Assembly: GCF_002209565.1 (NCBI RefSeq)
Contig: NZ_NJIH01000008.1
Location: 1 to 64,000 of the forward strand
Direction: 5' to 3'
DNA from: Candidimonas nitroreducens
Lineage (GTDB): Bacteria; Pseudomonadota; Gammaproteobacteria; Burkholderiales; Burkholderiaceae_B
Length of the DNA: 64,000 nucleotides
Below the pieces are notes generated by a model, which was given only the letters and a program-made list of their open reading frames with translations, was not told where the DNA came from and did not search any database. The position numbers were made by a program, and so were the translations under genes. Position 1 is the first letter of the stretch. The number at the start of each line of letters is the position of its first letter. Below, piece by piece: positions 16,501 to 24,007 of this stretch.

Positions 16501-17400
16501 TCATTCCTGCATGCCCCATTTGCGGATCGTGCGTTGCTCGATAAGGCGGAAGATGAAATGTTCGACGAACAGGCCAATCAGGATCACCGTCAGCAGGCCC
16601 GCGAACACGCTGGGTATGTCCAGCTCGTTCTTGTTTTCGTAGATGAACCAGCCCAGGCCGCCGCTGCCCGAGCTGACGCCGAACACCAGTTCGGCGGCGA
16701 TCAGGGTGCGCCAGGCGAAGGCCCAGCCTATCTTCAGGCCCGACAGAATCGCGGGAAATGCCGCCGGGATCAGTATGGCGAACACGTAGCGAAAGCCCGA
16801 CAGGCCATAGTTGCGCCCGACCATGCGCAGCGTTGCGCTGACCGACTGGAAGCCCGCCAGGGTGTTCAGCGCCACGGCCCAGAGCACCGAATGGATCAGC
16901 ACGAAGACCAGGCTGCCCGTGCCCAGCCCGAACCATAGCAGCGCCAGCGGCAGCAGCGCGATGGCGGGCAGTGGGTTGAACATGGAGGTGATGGTTTCCA
17001 GGAAATCGCGCCCCAGGCGCGTACTGATGGCCAGGATGGTCAGCAGGGCGGCCAGTGCCAGGCCGGCCGCGTAGCCGATGAGCAGGACGTGGATCGAGAA
17101 CCAGGCTTTCTGGATCAGGCCGCCGCTTACGATGGCGACGAAGAAGGCCTTGACCGTGGCCGAGAAGGTGGGAAACAGCAGCTCGTTGTGGACGGCGCGT
17201 GCGTAGACTTCCCAGATGATGGCGAGCACCACCAGGATGAAGATCTTGCGCACGGCATTGTTGTCGCAGATTTTCTCCCAGGTGGTCAGGGGTTTCTCGA
17301 CCACGCCGAAGTCGCTGCTGACTTCACGCGGATGGAATATTTCCGGTCGTTGGTTCGCTGCGGCCGCGGCCTGCTGCGTGGACATTGCGGAATCAGGCAT
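16501..17400 (-). CDS. ABC transporter permease, sulfonate/taurine/nitrate type
   Basis: A 299-residue BPD-type permease of the SsuC/TauC group. About six membrane segments begin near residue 50 (KIFILVVLAIIWEVYARAV); the EAA-like loop that contacts the ATPase lies around AAFPAILSGLKIGWAFAWRTL and is followed by AAELVFGVSSGSGGLGWFI. Its start overlaps the stop of the ATPase gene by eight bases. No periplasmic binding protein gene accompanies it. Context suggests uptake of sulfolactate or another C3 sulfonate. Confidence 0.88.
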   Translation of the reverse strand: MPDSAMSTQQAAAAANQRPEIFHPREVSSDFGVVEKPLTTWEKICDNNAVRKIFILVVLAIIWEVYARAVHNELLFPTFSATVKAFFVAIVSGGLIQKAWFSIHVLLIGYAAGLALAALLTILAISTRLGRDFLETITSMFNPLPAIALLPLALLWFGLGTGSLVFVLIHSVLWAVALNTLAGFQSVSATLRMVGRNYGLSGFRYVFAILIPAAFPAILSGLKIGWAFAWRTLIAAELVFGVSSGSGGLGWFIYENKNELDIPSVFAGLLTVILIGLFVEHFIFRLIEQRTIRKWGMQE

Positions 17401-18181
17401 GGTTGGCCTCCTCGGTCTCGACGGGTTCGGAGAACAGGATGGAATTGATGCGTTCCGACAGCAGCACGCCGTTGGCGTCGCGGGTATCGGCGCCGCTGCT
17501 GTTGAGTTCTGCCGTGACCTGGCCGGGGTGCGGCGACAGCAGCAGGATGCGCGTGCCTATTTTTACGGCCTCTTCGATGGAGTGCGTGACGAACAGCAAG
17601 GTGAAGCGCGTATCTTGGCCCAGCAGCAGCAGCTCGTCCTGCATCTTGCGCCGGGTCAGGGCGTCCAGGGCCGCGTAGGGCTCGTCCATCAGCAGGATGT
17701 CGGGTTCCATGGCCATGCCGCGGGCGATGGCCACGCGCTGCTTCATGCCGCCCGAAAGCTGGTGCGGGTAGTGGTCAGCGAAGGCCGCGAGCTTGACCAG
17801 CTCTATGTACTGCATGGCCTTTTCTTCGGCTGCCCGGCCCTTGAGCTTGCCCGAGGCCAGCAGCGGGAACATGACGTTCTGCTTCACGGTTTTCCAGGGC
17901 GGCAGCTGGTCAAATTCCTGGAACACCATCATGCGATCCGGGCCCGGCCCGCCGACGGTCTTGCCCTTGAGCCGGATCTGGCCTTCGGTGGGCGTCAGGT
18001 AGCCGCCCACCGCTTTGAGCAAGGTCGATTTGCCACAGCCCGATGGCCCCAGCAGCACGAAGCGGTCGGCCTGGTACACATTGAAGTCGACCCGGTACGT
18101 GGCCGTGATCAGGTGTTCTTTGGTTTTGTATTGCAGGGTGACCCCGTCCACTTCCAGCAGGGGCCGCGACGTGTCGCTCAT
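17393..18181 (-). CDS. ABC transporter ATP-binding protein, sulfonate/taurine/nitrate type
   Basis: A 262-residue ATPase of the SsuB/TauB group. Walker A is GPSGCGKST, the signature is LSGGMKQRVAIARG, Walker B is DILLMDEPYAALDALT and the switch His is in LFVTHSIEEAV. It energises the adjacent permease. GGAGACAAAC lies before the ATG. Upstream is a 342-base gap before suyB in which a binding-protein gene would be expected but is not found. Confidence 0.9.
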   Translation of the reverse strand: MSDTSRPLLEVDGVTLQYKTKEHLITATYRVDFNVYQADRFVLLGPSGCGKSTLLKAVGGYLTPTEGQIRLKGKTVGGPGPDRMMVFQEFDQLPPWKTVKQNVMFPLLASGKLKGRAAEEKAMQYIELVKLAAFADHYPHQLSGGMKQRVAIARGMAMEPDILLMDEPYAALDALTRRKMQDELLLLGQDTRFTLLFVTHSIEEAVKIGTRILLLSPHPGQVTAELNSSGADTRDANGVLLSERINSILFSEPVETEEANHA

Positions 18182-18523
18182 GTTTGTCTCCTGTACGGGA
18201 ATCGGCCTGTGCTGTTGTTGTCTGGCCGGATATGTCGTGGCGGCGCGGAGAGCGGCGCTTTCTTAGTGTCGCATGGCGAGTGGCACCTGGATAGTGCCGC
18301 TTCGTCGGCGCCGCGGCAAGCGATGTCCCGCACGGCATGTGTGCGGCCTTGCCTGGCGACCGTCATGTGCGGCGGGCCAGCGGTATCCGGAAGGGATATG
18401 CGTGGCCGGGCGCACAGGCGGCCGCAGCTGGCGGGCTGCACCGGCTGCGAGGGGAACCGGCCAACTGGCCGGCCGTGACTGCGCCGATGCAATCCCAACG
18501 ATGCCGCTTGCCGCGCAGCCCGC
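18182..18523 (-). other. Gap between suyB and the ABC transporter genes
   Basis: No gene can be supported in these 342 bases. Near the suyB end, 18457-18472 is a perfect hairpin (CCGGCCA, two-base loop, TGGCCGG) that could end or attenuate the suyAB transcript, though no T run follows on the minus strand. I looked for remnants of a TauA/SsuA-like binding protein in the translations and found none. Confidence 0.5.
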
Positions 18524-19693
18524 TTATGCGCTTTCGTACAGCCGCGTCATGACGAATTCGCGGTGGCCCAGCGCCTCGGCGGAGGTGAGCCGGCCGTTGG
18601 CGGTGGCCAGCATGACGTCCAGCAGCTTGTCGCCGGCTTCGTCCAGGTTCATTTCGCGCTGCAGCAGCGGCGAGCAGTCGAAGTCGATGTGCTCGCTCAT
18701 GGTGCGCACGGTGCGCGGGTTGGCGCTGAGCTTGATGACCGGCAGGATGGGGTTGCCGATGATGTTGCCCTGGCCGGTGGGGAAGAAGTGCACCACGTAG
18801 CCCGAGGCCGCGCACAGCGTGACCATCTCGGCTGCCGCCGAGGACGAGTCCATGAACCACAGGCCCGGATGGGTGGGCGCTTCGGCCTTGTCGAGCACGC
18901 CGTCGACCGTGCATTTCTTGCCGATCTTCTGGATGTTGCCCATGGCCTTTTCTTCGATGGTCGTGAGGCCGCCTTCGATATTGCCCTTGGTGGGCTGCGA
19001 GTCGGACAGGTCGGAGGTCTTGTGGCGTTCGATGACTTCCTGGTAGCGGTCGAACATGGCCATGAACTGCGCGCGCACCTCGTCGTTGGCGCAGCGCGCG
19101 GCCACGATGCTCTCGCCGCCGGTGATTTCCGTGGTTTCGCCAAAGACCAGTGTGGCGCCCAGGCCGTGCAGTTTGTCGAACGCATTGCCCACCGACGGGT
19201 TGGAGCCGCAGCCCGAGGTGGTGTCGCTTTCGCCGCACTTGGTGGAGACCCACAACTCGTTGATGTGGCAGACTTCGCGCTGTTTTTCGGAGGCCCACTG
19301 CACGTATTCTTTGGCCACTTTCGAGGCCTTCATGATGGTCTCGTGGTCGCCGTGGCGCTCGATGCCAAAGCCGGTGACCGGCTTGCCGGTGGCGGCGATG
19401 CCTTCGACCACTTTCTGCGTCCAGCCGTCCTCGATGCCGATGACCACTACTGCGGCGACGTTCGGGTTGGAGCCCGCGCCGATCAGCGTGCGGAAGTGCA
19501 GTTCGAGGTCGGCGCCGAACTGCAGGCGGCCGTAGGGGTGCTGGATGGCCATCGTGCCCTTGATGTTGTTCGCCACGGCTTCACAGGCGGCATTGGACAG
19601 GTCGTCCAGCGGCATGATGATGACGTGGTTGCGTACGCCGACGCGGCCGTTTTCGCGGCGATAGCCCAGGAATGTGGTGTTCTGATTGATCAT
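18524..19693 (-). CDS. suyB: (2R)-sulfolactate sulfo-lyase, large subunit
   Basis: A 389-residue protein of the altronate/galactarate dehydratase (UxaA C-terminal) family that matches the SuyB subgroup. It starts [17 protein letters not shown], has [31 protein letters not shown] with the Cys residues likely to hold iron, and [15 protein letters not shown] near the end. SuyAB removes sulfite from (R)-sulfolactate to leave pyruvate. The small subunit gene lies 117 bases upstream. The flanking SlcC, ComC and TauE genes strongly support sulfolactate over a sugar acid as substrate. Confidence 0.88.
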   Translation of the reverse strand: MINQNTTFLGYRRENGRVGVRNHVIIMPLDDLSNAACEAVANNIKGTMAIQHPYGRLQFGADLELHFRTLIGAGSNPNVAAVVVIGIEDGWTQKVVEGIAATGKPVTGFGIERHGDHETIMKASKVAKEYVQWASEKQREVCHINELWVSTKCGESDTTSGCGSNPSVGNAFDKLHGLGATLVFGETTEITGGESIVAARCANDEVRAQFMAMFDRYQEVIERHKTSDLSDSQPTKGNIEGGLTTIEEKAMGNIQKIGKKCTVDGVLDKAEAPTHPGLWFMDSSSAAAEMVTLCAASGYVVHFFPTGQGNIIGNPILPVIKLSANPRTVRTMSEHIDFDCSPLLQREMNLDEAGDKLLDVMLATANGRLTSAEALGHREFVMTRLYESA

Positions 19694-19810
19694 GATCGGT
19701 CCATGTAGGGGGACATTGATGAATGGAGTGGCGGGTATCCGTTGGCGCTGCAGTCCATGCGGGCGCGCTGCCGCGGATGGCCGGGTACGCCCTGCGGGGC
19801 GGCGCCCGTG

Positions 19811-20092
19811 CTACCAGCGCTTGGTCTTGATGTTGTGCACGTGGGCGTGCTCGCCGGTCTTGATCGGCGCCACCACTTTGCCGATGTCCACGCCGTACTT
19901 GATGACGGTGTCGCCCACGGCCATGTCGGTGAGGGCGATTTTGTGGCCGATGGGGATGTCTTGTTTGGCCTTGACCGTGATCGTGCGGTCGTCGTCCATG
20001 ATCCAGGCGTTGAGGTCGTCGCCGGCCTTGACGCCTTCGACGACGGCGACGGCCACCATGTCCTTGGCGTCGTGCAATACGAGATGAATCAT
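19811..20092 (-). CDS. suyA: (2R)-sulfolactate sulfo-lyase, small subunit
   Basis: A 93-residue SAF-domain protein beginning MIHLVLHDAKDMVAVAVVEG. In altronate dehydratases this domain is fused to the large part; in SuyAB it is separate, as here. The motif IPIGHKIALTDMAVGDTVIK and YGVDIGKVVAPIKTGEHAHV are typical. I chose the ATG at 20092, preceded by AGGAGCCTGGA; the longer frame upstream would run through the promoter at 20151-20179. Confidence 0.88.
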   Translation of the reverse strand: MIHLVLHDAKDMVAVAVVEGVKAGDDLNAWIMDDDRTITVKAKQDIPIGHKIALTDMAVGDTVIKYGVDIGKVVAPIKTGEHAHVHNIKTKRW

Positions 20093-20150
20093 TCCAGGCT
20101 CCTTTCCTAGGTATTGATTGCGTTCGTTGTCAGGGTTGCGGTTTCGGATC

Positions 20151-20179
20151 ATCTTAGATATGAATTTGGGCAAAGTCAA
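20151..20179 (-). promoter_or_regulatory. Sigma70 promoter of suyAB
   Basis: On the minus strand TTGACT (20179-20174) and TAAGAT (20156-20151) are 17 bases apart, close to the sigma70 consensus. Transcription would start near 20144, about 50 bases before the suyA ATG. Confidence 0.7.
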
Positions 20180-20188
20180 CTAGATGAC
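20175..20188. promoter_or_regulatory. Dyad overlapping the suyA -35
   Basis: GTCAACTAGATGAC is a near-perfect 14-base palindrome (one mismatched pair) sitting on the -35 element, where a repressor would block RNA polymerase. The protein that binds it is unknown; the nearest regulator gene is the GntR-type gene at 23131, whose promoter shares GACCTAT and TATGAATTT with this region. Confidence 0.5.
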
Positions 20189-20330
20189 CTATATCTTTTG
20201 TTTGATTTGGAGGGGCGGGAAGAAGGGGGGCGGGCGGCATGAAGGACACGCCGCCGGCGGCTGTGCGGTATGCGCGGCGTAGCGCCGGGTGATAGTGGCA
20301 AAGTATGGGAAGTGCGGCAGGCTGCCGGGC

Positions 20331-20355
20331 GTGGCGTGGCGTGGCGTGGCGTGGC
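20331..20355. repeat. GTGGC pentamer run
   Basis: Five perfect tandem copies of GTGGC, followed by a degenerate ATGGC. It is a simple-sequence tract in non-coding DNA and could vary in length. Confidence 0.85.
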
Positions 20356-20427
20356 ATGGCTTGGTGTCACGCAAGGTGCGGGCGGGGGCTGTGTTCGTCG
20401 CAGGGCCTGGTTTTTTAGGCGCGGCCT

Positions 20428-20487
20428 AGAACGGGGTACCTCCCTCCGGTTCGATGACCCACTCACCTCCGGGAGGCACCCCGTTCT
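20428..20487. repeat. 60-base inverted repeat
   Basis: Bases 20428-20444 (AGAACGGGGTACCTCCC) pair with 20471-20487 at 16 of 17 positions around a 26-base loop. It could fold as a large hairpin or be the end of a mobile element next to the transposase remnant. Confidence 0.75.
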
Positions 20488-20582
20488 CTCCGCTCGTTTT
20501 GTAGACGGTTTGTGGTGGTCGAGTAATTCCGGAGATTCCGACGGGAGGTCGGATGGAGTTTGTGGTGGTCAAGTTGTAGTGG

Positions 20583-20716
20583 TCAAGTAATTGCAGACAC
20601 CCCGATAGGTGGTTGGGTGAAGTTTTGTAACTCGTAATCTGCAGGCGTCAGGTAGCCGGGGCCGGAGTGCAGTCGGCTTCTGCTATAGAAGCCTACGATG
20701 TAGTGGGCGATGTCTC
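20583..20716 (-). pseudogene. IS3-type transposase remnant, C-terminal end
   Basis: On the minus strand this translates as DIAHYIVGFYSRSRLHSGPG, then YLTPADYELQNFTQPP, ending in TGA at 20583. The HYI..FYN..R.HS..GYL.P..Y pattern is the C-terminus of the OrfB integrase of IS3-family elements. Nothing else of the integrase is present upstream, and the FUSC gene begins to be read about 60 bases away. Bases 20506-20590 (repeated GGTGGTC and GTCAAGTAATT words) may include the element's end. Confidence 0.8.
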
Positions 20717-20774
20717 GTTGTGGAGGCCCGGAGAGTCGGGGGCCGCGGGTCGGGGGGGCTCGGTTCGTCGGGCG

Positions 20775-21902
20775 TTATGCCTGGAACAGCGCGGAGCCTT
20801 GTTCCAGGCCGTGATCCAGTTCGTCCATTTGCAGCAGTAGCTGGCGGCAGAGCCAGTGCGGGCCTTCCAGGTCGGGCGGAAGCTGGCCGGGGGCGGCTGC
20901 CTGGACTGCGGGCTGCTGCGGGGGGCCGGCGGGTAGCTGGCTCAGGTCGCCGGCCCGTAGGGCGCGGGCGGTAAGCAGGGCTGCCCTGCGCAGTTCGTGG
21001 ATGTCGCCGCGAATCTGCTGCAGGGGCATGGCGGCCGGCGCTTCTGGGAGGCGGGCGGCTATTGCGTGATGTATGCGCAGGGGCGGGGCGGGCGGTGTGC
21101 AGGCGCCCGATACCAGCATTTCCAGGCCGCTGAGCACGGCGCGGTGGCGCGCTTGTATGGCTTCCAGCGTTGCCACGGGCACGCCGGTTTCCTTGGCGAC
21201 CGAGGGCATGAGCGAGCGCAGTTCGATCAGGCGCTTGCTCAGTTCGGCTTGGCGCCGCAGCTGTTCCTGCGGGCCCAGCGGCGTGTCGGTCAGCATGCGC
21301 CGGCAGATCCGGGCCACGCCGCGCATATTGTTCGCCAGGCCGTGGCGCCAGGAGTAGGTGGCGTAAAACGGCAGCACGAAGGAAAAGACCAGGGCCAGGG
21401 TGATGCCTATGATCACGTCGGCGGTGCGCCACAGCGCGTCCTGCATGGAGGCTTCGCCGTGGCCGGCGACGATGAACAGGGTGATGGCGGTAAGCAGCGC
21501 GATATAGCCGCCGCGGCCTATGGCGTGGTAGCCGCAGATGCCGGCGATTATCGCCAGCAGCAGGTAGTTGAGCGCGGCCGAGCCGATCAGCGTGTATTGC
21601 GCGATCAGCGCCAGGCCCAGCAGCGCGCCGATGAGCGTGCCCAGGCTGCGGTCGAAGGCCTTCTTGCGGATATTGCCCTGGTGCTGCAGGCCGCCTATGA
21701 CCACCAGCAGCGAGACCGTTGCCCACAGGCCGTGCGGGATGTCGATGCCGGTGGTCAGGGCGATGGAGGCCAGCACCGCCAGCGTCACGCGCAGGCTGTG
21801 CAGCAGCCGGGCGTGGCGATAGCGGTGCGCGGGCGAGGCGAGCCAGCCCGGCAGCGCGGCGAGCGCGCCGAGATGGCGCCGCAGCTTATGCAGGATCCGC
21901 AT
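20775..21902 (-). CDS. FUSC-family inner-membrane protein (aromatic acid exporter/YccS-like)
   Basis: A 375-residue membrane protein. Five or six hydrophobic segments lie between residues ~35 and 180 (LRVTLAVLASIALTTG, WATVSLLVVIGGLQHQGN, LGTLIGALLGLALIAQ, YIALLTAITLFIVAG, TLALVFSFVLPFYA), followed by a soluble helical half ending in an Ala/Pro/Gln-rich stretch. This is the N-terminal half of the fusaric-acid resistance/AaeB/YccS fold. The WATVSLLVV...Q...R..GT.IGA pattern is characteristic. Probable efflux of aromatic or other weak acids; substrate unknown. No AaeA-type membrane fusion gene is next to it. Confidence 0.82.
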   Translation of the reverse strand: MRILHKLRRHLGALAALPGWLASPAHRYRHARLLHSLRVTLAVLASIALTTGIDIPHGLWATVSLLVVIGGLQHQGNIRKKAFDRSLGTLIGALLGLALIAQYTLIGSAALNYLLLAIIAGICGYHAIGRGGYIALLTAITLFIVAGHGEASMQDALWRTADVIIGITLALVFSFVLPFYATYSWRHGLANNMRGVARICRRMLTDTPLGPQEQLRRQAELSKRLIELRSLMPSVAKETGVPVATLEAIQARHRAVLSGLEMLVSGACTPPAPPLRIHHAIAARLPEAPAAMPLQQIRGDIHELRRAALLTARALRAGDLSQLPAGPPQQPAVQAAAPGQLPPDLEGPHWLCRQLLLQMDELDHGLEQGSALFQA

Positions 21903-22019
21903 GGCGCGTGGCTGGTGCGTGCGGGACGTGGGCTGCGGTCATCGCGGCACTTGTCCGCGATGCCTGCCTTCTGCTGTGATGCCGCGCCATGACGGCTCTT
22001 CCCGCCGGCGCGGCGCTGT

Positions 22020-22796
22020 TTATTGCGGCACCCATTTGCCGGCCAGCCTGGCATATTCACCGCCGGCCTTGCTCAAGTGCAGCCACTGATCCACGTAAAG
22101 CTTGAAGCGCATGTCGCCCGAAGGCAGCAGGTAGCCCATTTCGGCGTATTGCAGCGGTTTGTCGGGGTTGACCGGGCACAGCTTGGGGTTGAGGCGGCTC
22201 TGCACCTTGGCCTCGGCCGCCTCGGTCACGAAAACGTCGGCCCGCCCTTCGGCCACTTCCTTGAAAATGCCGATGTTGTTCTCGTGGGTGATGATGTGCG
22301 CTTTGTTCAGGTGGGTTTTGGCGAAGGTTTCGTTGCTGCCGCCGGGGTTGACGATGACGCGCACGTCGGGCTTGTCGATGTCGGCGATGGTCTGGAATTT
22401 CTTGACGTTGGTGCACAGTGTGATCGGGGTCTTGCCGTTGATCATGTACGGCGCGCTGAAATAGGCCCGCTGCTGCCGCGCCAGGGACACTGAGATGCCG
22501 CCGGCGCCGATGTCGCACTTGCCCGAGGTAAAGTCGTCCATCAGCTTGGCCCAGGTGGTCTTGACGAACTGCGCCTCGGCTCCCAGAGATTTGGCCAGGG
22601 ACTGCATGAGGTCGACGTCCAGCCCCTCGAAGGAACCGTCGGGGTTGCGGAAGCTGAAGGGTTTGTAGTCGCCCGGGCTGCAGACCCGCAATGTGTGGCT
22701 TTGCATGACCTGGGCCAGAGTGTCGGGCCCGGCCTGGGCCGCCTGGGCGCCGGCGGCAGTGTATGCCAGCAGTAGCATGGCTGCGAGGTGTTTCAT
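22020..22796 (-). CDS. PheC-like periplasmic cyclohexadienyl dehydratase / solute-binding family 3 protein
   Basis: A 258-residue protein with a signal peptide (MKHLAAMLLLAYTAAGAQA) and the family 3 periplasmic binding fold. It carries stretches typical of the catalytic PheC group: VCSPGDYKPFSFRNPDGSFE, TTWAKLMDDFTSGKCDIGAG, NGKTPITLC, VRVIVNPGGSNETFAKTHL, RADVFVTEAAEA and KLYVDQWLHLSKAGG. PheC proteins make phenylpyruvate from prephenate, or phenylalanine from arogenate, in the periplasm. There is no permease or ATPase gene beside it, which favours an enzyme over a transport receptor. Assignment to PheC is by recalled motifs, not alignment. Confidence 0.72.
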   Translation of the reverse strand: MKHLAAMLLLAYTAAGAQAAQAGPDTLAQVMQSHTLRVCSPGDYKPFSFRNPDGSFEGLDVDLMQSLAKSLGAEAQFVKTTWAKLMDDFTSGKCDIGAGGISVSLARQQRAYFSAPYMINGKTPITLCTNVKKFQTIADIDKPDVRVIVNPGGSNETFAKTHLNKAHIITHENNIGIFKEVAEGRADVFVTEAAEAKVQSRLNPKLCPVNPDKPLQYAEMGYLLPSGDMRFKLYVDQWLHLSKAGGEYARLAGKWVPQ

Positions 22797-23130
22797 GGCT
22801 CTTTCCCTATGTGGGCCGGGGCGTGGCGCCGCCCCTTGTGCGGTGCGGACACTCCGCCGCGTCGGGAAGAAGCTTCACGGGCGGGGGCAGGGGTGCGCGC
22901 CACGGTATTTTTGTGGGATTGCGCATGCGCCGCAATGCGTGATTACGCGCAGCGCCCGGACGGCATGAGCTTGCGCGCGGCGGGCAGCGGCCGGGGATGC
23001 GGAAATTGGGAAGCCGGGAATTTCCGAAGGGCAGGATTCGAAGTAAAGAGTAAAGGGGGCTTTGAGAATAAATATAGAGCTATATAGCTATTGACCTATG
23101 AATTTTCAATTGATATAGTGGAAGCACATC
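22797..23130 (+). other. Divergent intergenic region
   Basis: No gene is supported in these 334 bases. The left part is GC-rich; the right 80 bases turn sharply AT-rich (23040-23118) and hold the promoter of the GntR-type gene. Confidence 0.6.
23091..23119 (+). promoter_or_regulatory. Sigma70 promoter of the GntR-type gene
   Basis: TTGACC (23091-23096) and TATAGT (23114-23119) are separated by exactly 17 bases. The expected start point is about 23126, only some five bases before the ATG at 23131, so the mRNA would be almost leaderless unless translation starts at the ATG at 23149. The flanking ATAGAGCTATATAGCTAT stretch is dyad-rich and could be an autoregulatory operator. Confidence 0.65.
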
Positions 23131-23937
23131 ATGGCAAAGAAGCCGAGCATGCAAACCGACAAGCTGGCGGATTCACCCGCCGAAGCCATTTCCCGCTATT
23201 TTTACCGGCTCTCGCCGCTGGGGTTGAGCAAGCACGCGCAGTTGCGCGAATCCATCATCCACGCCGTCGACGACGGCGAACTCCAGTATCAAGACAAGCT
23301 TCCGCCCGAAAAAGCCTTGGGAGACATGCTCAACATCAGCCTGGGAACCACCCAGAAAGCGCTGGGCACCCTGGCTGCCGAAGGCTACCTGGTTCGCAAG
23401 CACGGCATTGGTACCTTCGTGGGCGAGCCGCGGCGCTCCGTGCAGAAGTCCTGGCATTACCGCTTCACCGATCCGGCCAGCGGCGAGCACCTGCCGGTGT
23501 TCGCGCATCTGCTGGGCCGCTCGGTTGTCGGCGACGGCCCGTGGGCGAAGGCGCTGGGCGCCGATGCGCGGGGCTATGTCCGCATAGACCGCAGCCTGTC
23601 GATCGACGGCCGCTTCAAGTGCGTCAGCGAACTCTACCTGCCGGCCTCGCTGTTTTCCGGCATTCTCGAAATGCCGGCCGACCGGCTGGAAGACGTCAAC
23701 CTGAAGCACATTCTCGAAACGGAGTTCGGCTATCCCACCCTCGAGGCCAAGGGCGGTGCAAGGCTGGTCAGGCCCGATGCGCGCATCGCCGCCCTGATGG
23801 AGCTGGGTTCCGACGCCTGGGTGCTGAAGATCAACATCCTCGGCAAGACTCGCGCGCAGCAGCCGATTTCCTACCAGAAAATGTTTGTCCCGCCTTCCGA
23901 GTGCGAGCTGGACATGGATTTCATAGGCGCTTCCTGA
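23131..23937 (+). CDS. GntR-family regulator with UTRA ligand domain
   Basis: A 268-residue HutC-type regulator. The winged helix reads ESIIHAVDDGELQYQDKLPP, then KALGDMLNISLGTTQKALGT and LAAEGYLVRKHGIGTFVGEP; the UTRA domain covers residues ~100-265. GGAAG lies before the ATG at 23131; an alternative ATG is at 23149. It precedes the DUF3604 gene and the Bug receptor gene on the same strand and is probably their regulator, since such regulators usually sit next to their targets. Ligand unknown. Confidence 0.88.
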   Translation: MAKKPSMQTDKLADSPAEAISRYFYRLSPLGLSKHAQLRESIIHAVDDGELQYQDKLPPEKALGDMLNISLGTTQKALGTLAAEGYLVRKHGIGTFVGEPRRSVQKSWHYRFTDPASGEHLPVFAHLLGRSVVGDGPWAKALGADARGYVRIDRSLSIDGRFKCVSELYLPASLFSGILEMPADRLEDVNLKHILETEFGYPTLEAKGGARLVRPDARIAALMELGSDAWVLKINILGKTRAQQPISYQKMFVPPSECELDMDFIGAS

Positions 23938-24007
23938 CGGGCTGGCTTCCCGTTAGGCCGGCCGCGGGCCGCTCGCATAGCGTGCAAAGATACAAAGGAG
24001 TCGCAGG

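Larger units (their letters stand above)
20093..20774. other. Long non-coding stretch beside suyA
   Basis: This 682-base region has no intact gene. It holds the suyA promoter and dyad (20151-20188), a run of five GTGGC units (20331-20355), a 60-base inverted repeat (20428-20487) and the tail of an IS3-type transposase gene (20583-20716). The mixture of repeats and IS debris marks it as a likely recombination boundary. Confidence 0.7.
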
